From the NCBI GenBank assembly GCA_946480465.1, contig CAMLJY010000039.1, positions 1 through 59,846 of the forward strand: 59,846 nucleotides of DNA, given 5' to 3'. The notes beneath the pieces are model-generated. The model did no database searches and was not told the DNA's origin. It worked only from the letters and a program-made list of their open reading frames with translations. Origin of the DNA: an uncultured Burkholderiales bacterium. GTDB lineage: Bacteria; Pseudomonadota; Gammaproteobacteria; Burkholderiales; Burkholderiaceae. A program made the translations under genes and the position numbers. Below, one piece after another: positions 53,996 through 59,846 of this stretch (the stretch's first letter is position 1; each line of letters opens with the position of its first letter).

Positions 53996-54316
53996 GCCAG
54001 GCGGGGCCGGCCCCGCGGGGCGATCCCGGCTCCGCGGCTCGCACGCCCCGCGCCGACGCGCTTTCCCCTGTGCCCATCCGGGTTTGCGCACCGGCCGAGA
54101 GCGGATACTCTCGTGCGCTGACTTCGTCGTATCGCCCGGCGGCCACGCCGGAATGACAGGCCGAGAAGAACCACCGCCGGCCGCCAACAGGAAGCACCAG
54201 GGAGCCCGGATGGCCATGTCCTTGCGATCCGCGTGCCGCGCGCCGTCCGCGCACGGGTACGCCGCCCAGCCGGCCCCGCCGCCAGGCGCCGGCACCTGCC
54301 CGGGTCCGGTGGCGCC
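53996..54316. other. Intergenic stretch with a small dyad
   Basis: The 321-nt gap contains one perfect dyad CGAGAG-CGGATA-CTCTCG at 54096-54113. No gene or clear promoter is seen. The dyad might be an operator for the downstream receiver-kinase gene. Confidence 0.5.
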
Positions 54317-55471
54317 ATGACGAACGCACCCCGCGCCCGCCTGCTGATCGTCGACGACGAAGCAGCCCTGCGGCAGGCCTTGTGCGACACCCTGGCCGAC
54401 GAGGGCTACGACACCACCGGCTGCGACAGCGCCGCCAGCGCGCTGGAGGCGCTGCACGGCAGCAGCTTCGACCTGCTACTCGCGGACGTGTCGATGCCCG
54501 GCATGGACGGCATCGAACTAGCGCGGCGGGCGATGCGCATCGACCCGCAGCTGGCCGCCGTCATCATGACCGGCGAAGGCTCGATCACCACCGCCGTCGA
54601 AGCCCTTCGCACCGGGGTGCACGACTACATCCTCAAGCCGTTCAAGATGGGCGCCATCCTGCCCGCGCTGCAGCGCAGCCTGGACATGCGCCGCCTGCGC
54701 ATCGAAAACGCCCGGCTGGCCCAGCGCCTGCGCGAGCATGCCGCCGAGCTCGAGGTCACCAACCAGGAGCTGGACGCCTTCACCCGATCCGCCTCGCACG
54801 ACCTGCGCTCGCCGCTGGCCGGCGTGCAAAGCCTGCTGCACCTGCTGCTCTCGCAGCACGGACAGCAACTGCCGCCACAGGCCGCCCGCTGGCTGCAGAA
54901 GATCGACCAGGAGGTGAAGGGCACCCTCCGCCTGATGGACGATCTGCTGCGCCTGTCGCGCCTGGGCCGGCAGGCGCTCGGGCTGCAGGACGTCGACGTG
55001 GCCGCCATGGTCGCGGAGGTGGTCGACGAACTGCGCCAGCGCAACCCGGACCGCCAGGTGACGGTGCGCGTGGGACCGCTGTACGGCACGCGCGCCGATC
55101 CCGGCCTGCTGCGGCAGGTCTTCGTGAACCTGCTGTCCAACGCCTTCAAGTTCACGCGGACCCGCGCCGACGCCACCATCGAAGTCGGCAGCCGGCTCGA
55201 ATCCGGCGAGGCCGTCTACTTCGTGCGCGACAACGGCGTCGGTTTCGACATGGCGCAGGCCGGCATGCTGTTCCACGCCTTCCAGCGCTTGCACCGGCCT
55301 GAGGAATTCGAAGGCACCGGCGTGGGCCTGACCATCGTGCAGCGCATCATCCAGCGGCACGGCGGCCGCCTGCATGCCGAGGCGGCGCCGGAACAGGGCG
55401 CGCGCTTCGAATTCAGCCTGCCGCGCAACGCGGCGCACGGCAACGAAGACCCGGCGCTGCCGGCCGCCTGA
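54317..55471 (+). CDS. Receiver-histidine kinase hybrid signalling protein
   Basis: A 384-aa soluble protein with an N-terminal receiver (LIVDDEAALRQALCDTLADE; phosphoacceptor Asp in LLLADVSMPGMDG; Lys in YILKPFKMGA) followed by a coiled coil and a histidine kinase core: H-box FTRSASHDLRSPLAGVQSLL and ATPase NLLSNAFKFT, RDNGVGFDMAQAG and GTGVGLTIVQRIIQRHGG. It lacks a membrane helix, so it may be fed by another kinase. ATG 54317 is selected from a longer frame. Confidence 0.9.
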   Translation: MTNAPRARLLIVDDEAALRQALCDTLADEGYDTTGCDSAASALEALHGSSFDLLLADVSMPGMDGIELARRAMRIDPQLAAVIMTGEGSITTAVEALRTGVHDYILKPFKMGAILPALQRSLDMRRLRIENARLAQRLREHAAELEVTNQELDAFTRSASHDLRSPLAGVQSLLHLLLSQHGQQLPPQAARWLQKIDQEVKGTLRLMDDLLRLSRLGRQALGLQDVDVAAMVAEVVDELRQRNPDRQVTVRVGPLYGTRADPGLLRQVFVNLLSNAFKFTRTRADATIEVGSRLESGEAVYFVRDNGVGFDMAQAGMLFHAFQRLHRPEEFEGTGVGLTIVQRIIQRHGGRLHAEAAPEQGARFEFSLPRNAAHGNEDPALPAA

Positions 55472-56360
55472 AGCGGCGACCGGCACCTACCGGAGGCGAC
55501 CGGCTGCGACCGAGCGCAGCGGCACACCTGCCCCCGGCACGAATCGGAACGCCCCGGATCGGAGCACCGGCAAAGCCCGCGAACCCTGCGAACCCTGCAA
55601 AGTCTGCAAATCGGGAACTCCGTATTTCCCACAAGGGCGTCGCGGGCCCGGCGGAGGACATTCGGTCCGGGCATGAGTCGATGCCGTGCAGGAATGAACC
55701 CTTCCAATCGATCGGCGCAGGCCAAAGAATGCGCCGCCGGCCTCTGCGCCCCGCCCGACCCAGCCCGGGACAGGCGCGCAAGCGCCATCGATCAAGACAA
55801 GACAACAGAGCGAGACAAACATGAGCCGCCTGGCCAACAGGGCTGTCGCGAGGGCTGCCGCGTCCTCCCCGGACCACGGCAACCGCTGCGCCCACTGCAC
55901 CCGCGGCACCCGCGGCACCCGCGGCGCCTCTTTGCGACCCGATACCACCGGAAACCCGCTTGACAGCGGGATGCCGGCGTGAATTTCAAACGCCGCTCAC
56001 GCACTCCTCACAATGGGTTTTGGCGCAAATATGAAAATCCCGCCAATTGTCGCAATGACGGCAAATCAAAAGGGATAAGAACAAGGTATAGCTCGACGCC
56101 GTGCCGGTATTGGTTCGCCCGAGCCCATCAATCCATCATGCCGACCTCGAATCGAGGCGCATCGCCTACCTTCCACAGTCGGCCGATAACACAATATTTG
56201 AGCGTCACTGCGCACCACGGCGCATTCTTCGATGGAGTGAAAGTGAAGCATTGCACCCGAGCGCGTCCTGACCCAGCTCATGCCGGCCGCGTGCGCATCG
56301 ACCGGCCGCCGAATCCAGCCGAATCCAACAGCGCTCATTCGGCGTTGGACACGCGCCGCT
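55472..56360. other. Gene-poor stretch with short repeats and a relic of the LysR 3' end
   Basis: No gene is supported over 889 nt. Short direct repeats occur: CGAACCCTG twice near 55580, and CACCCGCGG three times near 55900. From about 55980 the base composition becomes less GC-rich, as often seen in transferred DNA. At 56051-56125 lies a degenerate copy of the lysR 3' end and downstream leader (listed separately). Further on, a GTGAAAGTGAAGCATTGCACC at 56236 recalls the start of the lipoprotein gene at 58436, but no protein continues. Confidence 0.6.
56051..56125 (+). repeat. Degenerate copy of lysR 3' end and leader
   Basis: Shares CGCAATG.CG, then GGGATRAGRACAAGGTATAG, CTCG, and CGGTATTGGT in the same order with 58261-58330. 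The frame GATAAGAACAAGGTATAG would read DKNKV-stop, matching the lysR ending DEDKV-stop. It lies upstream of marR's 3' end, so the marR-lysR pair is flanked by related sequences. Confidence 0.7.
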
Positions 56361-56810
56361 TCACCGCAATCGCGACAACGCGTCCAGCAGCGGCGCCGCC
56401 ATGGCCAAAGCCTGCCGCTCGATCGGCGCCATGCCCTGCATCGCACGGGCGAGCCAGGCTTCACGCACGGCCAATTCATCGGACAAGGCCCTCGTGCCGG
56501 ACGGCGTCAGCGACAGCAGCGCCTGGCGGCCATCATGCGGAGACGCACTGCGCGCCACCAGCTTCTGCCGCTCCAATTCCGCCAATACACGGGTGAGGGA
56601 TTGGGGCCGGTGCTGCTCCGCTTCCGCAATTGCACCCGGCGTTGACGGCCCTTCTACCTTCAAATGGGCCAGCACGCCCACGGCATTGCAACTCAATGCA
56701 TCCGTGCTGCGCTCGGCGCGCAAGCGCCGCGCCAGCCGCAATACGCTCTTGCCGAGCAGCCGCGCGACTTCCATCTCATCTGACAACTTTGGCGCGTTAT
56801 TAGTTCGCAT
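56361..56810 (-). CDS. MarR-family transcriptional regulator
   Basis: A 149-aa MarR-type winged-helix repressor: LLGKSVLRLARRLRAERST, the helix-turn-helix part GPSTPGAIAEAEQHRPQSLT and RVLAELERQKLVARSASPHD, then the wing with GRQALLSLTPSGTRAL. ATG 56810 has GGGAGAG about 9 nt upstream. It is divergent from a lysR gene with a perfect 8-bp inverted repeat between them, likely its own operator. Confidence 0.93.
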   Translation of the reverse strand: MRTNNAPKLSDEMEVARLLGKSVLRLARRLRAERSTDALSCNAVGVLAHLKVEGPSTPGAIAEAEQHRPQSLTRVLAELERQKLVARSASPHDGRQALLSLTPSGTRALSDELAVREAWLARAMQGMAPIERQALAMAAPLLDALSRLR

Positions 56811-56846
56811 TGCGTAAATCTCTCCCTTGACCACCACTATGGGGTG

Positions 56847-56876
56847 TTGACCCAAATAGTACGCAATACGTACTAT
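56847..56876 (+). promoter_or_regulatory. lysR promoter with embedded palindromic operator
   Basis: A TTGACC -35 (56847-56852), 18 nt, and a TACTAT -10 (56871-56876) form a sigma70-like promoter on the plus strand. The inverted repeat ATAGTACG-CAATA-CGTACTAT (56856-56876) fills the spacer and covers the -10. Binding of the MarR protein there would block lysR and probably marR. Confidence 0.75.
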
Positions 56877-56900
56877 ATTTGTTCCAATGACATCCGCCCC

Positions 56901-58304
56901 ATGACACCACTCCCGACCTGGCCGCAGGCGTCGGCGGAGCGGACCGCCCCGAGGCCCGACGAGTATCGCGCCCCCTCAGCTGCCGAGCCCGCGCCGCATC
57001 GCGGCGCGGACGCCCAGCATCAGGTGCCCGCCATTCTCGATCGCCTGAAGGCCCTGCGCTGCCTGGCCGCGGTCGCGATGCACGGCAGCACCGTGCGTGC
57101 CGCCGAAGCATTGTTCATTTCGCAGCCCGCGGTGACGCGCACCGTGCTGGAATTCGAGCGCACCTGCGGCGTGGCCCTGTTCGATCGCGGCGGACGCGGC
57201 ATGGTGCCGACGACCATCGGCCTGCGCGCCGCGCGCCGGGCGCAGGCCCTGCTGGACCACCTGGCAAGCGGCGCCGCAGCCGCGGCCGCGCTCGCGGCGC
57301 CGGGCGATAGGCGCACGCCGGCGGCTCATCGCTTTTCCGGCGCGGTGTCCGCCGTCGGACTGCAGGCGCTGATCGCGATGTCGCAAAGCAGGTCCGAGGC
57401 CCAGGCCGCCGCGCAACTCGGCATCAGCCAACCGGCCGTGAACCGTGCCTTGCGCGCACTGGAGCACCTGGCTGGCGTGGCGCTGATGCGGCGATCGCTG
57501 CGCGGCACCCAGCTCACCGAGTCCGGCGAACTGCTGCTCCAGCACGTGAAGCTCGCCTGTGCCGAAGCACGCGGCATCGAATACGACCTGGCCGCGTGGC
57601 GTGGCGAGGTCCGCGGCCGCGTGGTGATCGGCGCCCTGCCGCTGTCGGCAGCCCAGCTCCTGCCCCGTGCGATCGACGCGGTGCGCCGCCTTCGCCCCGA
57701 GATCGAGATCATGGTGATCGACGGCAGCTTCGACAGCCTGTACCGGCAGCTGCGCGAGGCCGACATCGACGTCATGGTCGGCGCCCTGCGTTTCCCGACA
57801 CCCGACGTGCGGCAGGACGTGCTGTTCGAAGAGCCGCTCGCGGTCACGGCGCGCGTCGGCCATCCCTGCTTCGAACGCGATGCACTCACGCTGGCCGACC
57901 TGGCGGACTGGGAGTGGATCATGCCGCTGCACTGCACGCCGGCGATCACCGCGCTGCGGCATGCCTTTGCATGCGCGGGCGTGCCACCGCCGGTGCCGGC
58001 ATTGCACTCCAACAATGCAGCACTCACCGATGCCATGCTGCGCGGCTCCGATCGGCTGGCATTGACATCGCGCGGCCAGGCGCTGCACGACGAGCGCAGC
58101 GGCCGAGTTCGGCGTGTTCCCGTCGAATTGCCGGGAACCGATCGACCCATTGGCATGGCCATTAGAACATTGGGCGAACCATCGCCTGACTTGGCCGTCG
58201 TTCTCGATGCCCTGCGGGAATCCGCGGCCGCTATTGCACGCAATCAGGGACATCCCGCGGCGCAATGCCGAGGCACCCATTTCCGGGATGAGGACAAGGT
58301 ATAG
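56901..58304 (+). CDS. LysR-type regulator with two tandem helix-turn-helix domains
   Basis: A 467-aa protein, against about 300 aa for LysR-type regulators. It has two LysR-like DNA-binding domains: residues about 46-105 (LKALRCLAAVAMHGSTVRAA and SQPAVTRTVLEFERTCGVAL) and about 149-208 (LQALIAMSQSRSEAQAAAQL and SQPAVNRALRALEHLAGVAL), then a substrate-binding domain from about 235 onward (VVIGALPLSAAQLLPRAIDA, EIEIMVIDGSFDSLYRQLRE). The start ATG 56901 has no good Shine-Dalgarno and lies about 18 nt from the predicted transcription start. It may regulate the downstream lipoprotein gene. Confidence 0.9.
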   Translation: MTPLPTWPQASAERTAPRPDEYRAPSAAEPAPHRGADAQHQVPAILDRLKALRCLAAVAMHGSTVRAAEALFISQPAVTRTVLEFERTCGVALFDRGGRGMVPTTIGLRAARRAQALLDHLASGAAAAAALAAPGDRRTPAAHRFSGAVSAVGLQALIAMSQSRSEAQAAAQLGISQPAVNRALRALEHLAGVALMRRSLRGTQLTESGELLLQHVKLACAEARGIEYDLAAWRGEVRGRVVIGALPLSAAQLLPRAIDAVRRLRPEIEIMVIDGSFDSLYRQLREADIDVMVGALRFPTPDVRQDVLFEEPLAVTARVGHPCFERDALTLADLADWEWIMPLHCTPAITALRHAFACAGVPPPVPALHSNNAALTDAMLRGSDRLALTSRGQALHDERSGRVRRVPVELPGTDRPIGMAIRTLGEPSPDLAVVLDALRESAAAIARNQGHPAAQCRGTHFRDEDKV

Positions 58305-58330
58305 CTCGCGCCATTGACGGTATTGGTGAA
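58261..58330 (+). repeat. lysR 3' end and leader, repeated upstream of marR
   Basis: The intact partner of the sequence at 56051-56125. It covers the last codons of lysR, the stop, and the first 26 nt of the leader of the lipoprotein gene. Confidence 0.7.
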
Positions 58331-58346
58331 TTCATTCCGATTCACC
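58325..58346. promoter_or_regulatory. Inverted repeat in the lysR-lipoprotein gap
   Basis: GGTGAAT and ATTCACC form perfect 7-bp arms around 8 nt, about 95-115 nt before the lipoprotein start. A second hairpin (GGCACA-TCCTTC-TGTGCC, 58356-58373) follows without a T-run. The first could be a LysR site; the second may pause or end lysR transcription. Confidence 0.5.
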
Positions 58347-58438
58347 CGATCATCAGGCACATCCTTCTGTGCCCGCGGCAAATGGCCATTTCGTCGATGG
58401 CCTGAGCCATCCAAGCTGATCGAGTGAAAGAGGAAATG

Positions 58439-59846
58439 ATGAAACATGCACTCCGGCCGGTCTCGGCTGCAGTCGTCCAAGCGCTGGCCGCCATTGCACT
58501 CACCGCCTGCGGCGGCGCCTCCAACTCGGACCAGCGGCCGGGCGGCGCGGGCGACAAGAGTTCCTCGGCAGACAAGGCGGCCGCGGCCGGCCCGTCGAAC
58601 CGCGCCCAGTTGTCCGCGGTCACCGCGGCTGGCGAAACCGCCGTGCCTGCGGTGCCCTATGCGCTGCCGGCCGACGGCACCGCCGTGGCCATCGGCACCA
58701 ACGTCGCCGCGAACGTGCGCCCGCCGGAGATCGGCGCATTCAACTGGGGCTATTCGCTGTTCCAGTCCTTCGGCTCCGGCGCCTTCGTGCCCGACTTCTC
58801 CGACGCGGGCGCCTTCGTCATCGCGGCCTCGGGTGGACACAACGTGACGCCGGTGCTCGACGCCGTCGTCTTCGATTTCGCGGATGCCACCTGGAAGCGC
58901 GTGCGCAATGCCAACGGCATCGCGCCGCGCGACGGCGACTACGGCGTGTCGGAAACCACCGGCGCGCCCTACTTCGAGGTCAAGGGGGCCACCGCCGGCC
59001 AGGTTCCCGCGCCGCCGCACCTGTACGCCCTGGCCACCTACATTCCTTCGAGCAAGGGCGGCGGCCCGCGCGGCAGCTACCTGAAGATGGGCAGCCCGGC
59101 CGCCACGATCCAGTCCTACCAGGGCGGCGGCATCCACAAGATGGACCTCGCCACCGGCTTGTGGACACGGGTGACGGACGACACGCTGTACTTCTCGTAC
59201 AACTACGAGGCCTCCACCGTCTTCGACCCGGTCACCTCGCGCTACTACTTCATCCCGGACGGCATGCACGCTTTCGACGCGCTGCAGTACCTGGACCTGA
59301 ACGACCAGCGGGTGAAGAAGACGCCTTCCTTCCCGTGGCAGCCCACGATCAACGACAGCGCCTACCAGACCACCTTCCTCGACCCGGTGCGCCGCCTGAT
59401 CGTCGCGCAGCGTCCGGGCAACCCGCTGCGCGCGCTGGACCTGAACGACATCGCCGCCGGCTGGCGCATCCTGTCCACCGCGGGCACGCAACCCGGCCAG
59501 GCCAATCGCTGGTTCTACTACCCGGCGGACGGGCGCTTCTACACCCACGCGAACAACGGTGGCCAGACGCTGTACCGCATGACGCCGCCGCAGGACTGGA
59601 AGTCCGGCACCTGGGTGGTCGACACCGTGACCGTGACCGGCGAGCCGCTGCCGAACTTCACGGCCACCGCCGGCGGCGGCGTGCGCCACTACGGCACGTT
59701 CTTCTACGTGCCGGCGCTCCGCAGCTTCGCCTGGATCGCCGGCGACACGAACAAGGTGATCCTGATGCGCCCGCCGGCGGCCGCCCCAGCGCCAGCGCCA
59801 GCGCCAGCGCCAGCGCCAGCGCCAGCGCCAGCGCCAGCGCCAGCGC
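58439..59846 (+). CDS. Beta-propeller-like lipoprotein, 3' end beyond window
   Basis: The frame is open from 58439 to the edge (469 codons present). The N terminus is a lipoprotein signal with lipobox ALTACGG (Cys24). The mature part has recurring Tyr/Trp/Gly-rich blade-like segments (VFDFADATWKRVRNANGI, KMDLATGLWTRVTDDTLYF, ALDLNDIAAGWRILST), resembling kelch or galactose-oxidase-type propellers, but no family is certain. It ends in a run of Ala-Pro dipeptides. An ATG at 58436 is also possible; AGAGG fits 58439 better. It probably follows lysR control. Confidence 0.8.
   Translation, partial: MKHALRPVSAAVVQALAAIALTACGGASNSDQRPGGAGDKSSSADKAAAAGPSNRAQLSAVTAAGETAVPAVPYALPADGTAVAIGTNVAANVRPPEIGAFNWGYSLFQSFGSGAFVPDFSDAGAFVIAASGGHNVTPVLDAVVFDFADATWKRVRNANGIAPRDGDYGVSETTGAPYFEVKGATAGQVPAPPHLYALATYIPSSKGGGPRGSYLKMGSPAATIQSYQGGGIHKMDLATGLWTRVTDDTLYFSYNYEASTVFDPVTSRYYFIPDGMHAFDALQYLDLNDQRVKKTPSFPWQPTINDSAYQTTFLDPVRRLIVAQRPGNPLRALDLNDIAAGWRILSTAGTQPGQANRWFYYPADGRFYTHANNGGQTLYRMTPPQDWKSGTWVVDTVTVTGEPLPNFTATAGGGVRHYGTFFYVPALRSFAWIAGDTNKVILMRPPAAAPAPAPAPAPAPAPAPAPAPA
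59786..59846 (+). repeat. Hexanucleotide microsatellite coding for (Ala-Pro)n
   Basis: About ten units of CCAGCG run to the window edge. The unit is six bases, so changes in copy number keep the frame and alter the linker length by two residues. The true length is unknown because the window ends inside the repeat. Confidence 0.9.

Noticed and set aside
55900..55930. CACCCGCGG direct repeats as a CRISPR array
   Set aside because: Units of 9 nt are adjacent without spacers and only three in number.
55979..56596. Plus-strand reading frame across marR
   Set aside because: It runs antisense through a clear MarR gene, has Arg/Pro/His-rich composition and no domain.
58244..59689. Long reverse-strand frame opposite the lipoprotein gene
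   Set aside because: Low-complexity His/Arg/Val-rich product; the plus strand has a lipobox, a Shine-Dalgarno and structured protein sequence.

Overview
The window is a high-GC stretch of about 60 kb from a motile Gram-negative bacterium, most likely a betaproteobacterium of the order Burkholderiales (Rubrivivax/Leptothrix-like). This rests on the FlhDC master regulator, MotA/MotB and CheY/CheZ types, a set of sigma28-type promoters of the form CTCAAG-N14/15-GCCGATAA, and the overall protein style. The placement is inferred from the sequence alone.

Region 1 (1-18.7 kb, all minus strand) carries a compact flagellar export, rod and ring operon read fliQ-fliR-flhB-flhA-flgF-flgG-flgA-flgH-flgI-flgB-flgC-fliE-fliF; fliF runs off the left edge. 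Most genes overlap or nearly touch. A 167-bp imperfect palindrome separates fliE from fliF. Upstream lies an operon for pseudaminic acid, the sugar used to glycosylate flagellin: a TolC-like protein, an unrecognised 585-aa protein, then pseB, pseC, pseF, pseG, pseH. The synthase pseI is not in the window.

Region 2 (19-36.4 kb) is accessory. It holds a methyltransferase ending in a strong hairpin, an Lrp/AsnC regulator, a DctB/DctD-type two-component pair (the sigma54 activator has GAFTTA instead of GAFTGA), a ParE-type toxin-antitoxin pair beside a broken gene, a periplasmic solute-binding protein, a TPR protein, an anti-sigma/ECF sigma pair, a HAD phosphatase, a type I secretion ABC transporter with its adaptor and a GT41-type protein glycosyltransferase, and a secreted protein with two tandem repeats. 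A degenerate copy of the 3' end of cheZ lies between the glycosyltransferase and the secreted protein.

Region 3 (36.5-55.5 kb) is the regulatory and filament part of a flagellar system: motA-motB, cheY-cheZ, a degenerate HD-GYP protein, flhD-flhC, two flagellins, fliD, fliS, a fliT-like gene, a YcgR-type c-di-GMP brake, two pseudopilins in the same operon, an HD-GYP protein and a receiver-histidine kinase hybrid. Six sigma28-type promoters and several intrinsic terminators are readable. A possible small RNA gene lies downstream of flhC. The two flagellins share a 245-bp block without a mismatch, which points to gene conversion.

Region 4 (55.5 kb to the end) holds a gene-poor stretch, a MarR regulator divergent from an unusual LysR-type regulator with two helix-turn-helix domains, and the start of a lipoprotein gene that enters an (Ala-Pro)n-coding hexanucleotide repeat at the window edge. 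A roughly 75-bp sequence covering the 3' end of the LysR gene and its downstream leader also occurs, degenerate, upstream of marR, suggesting an old tandem duplication.
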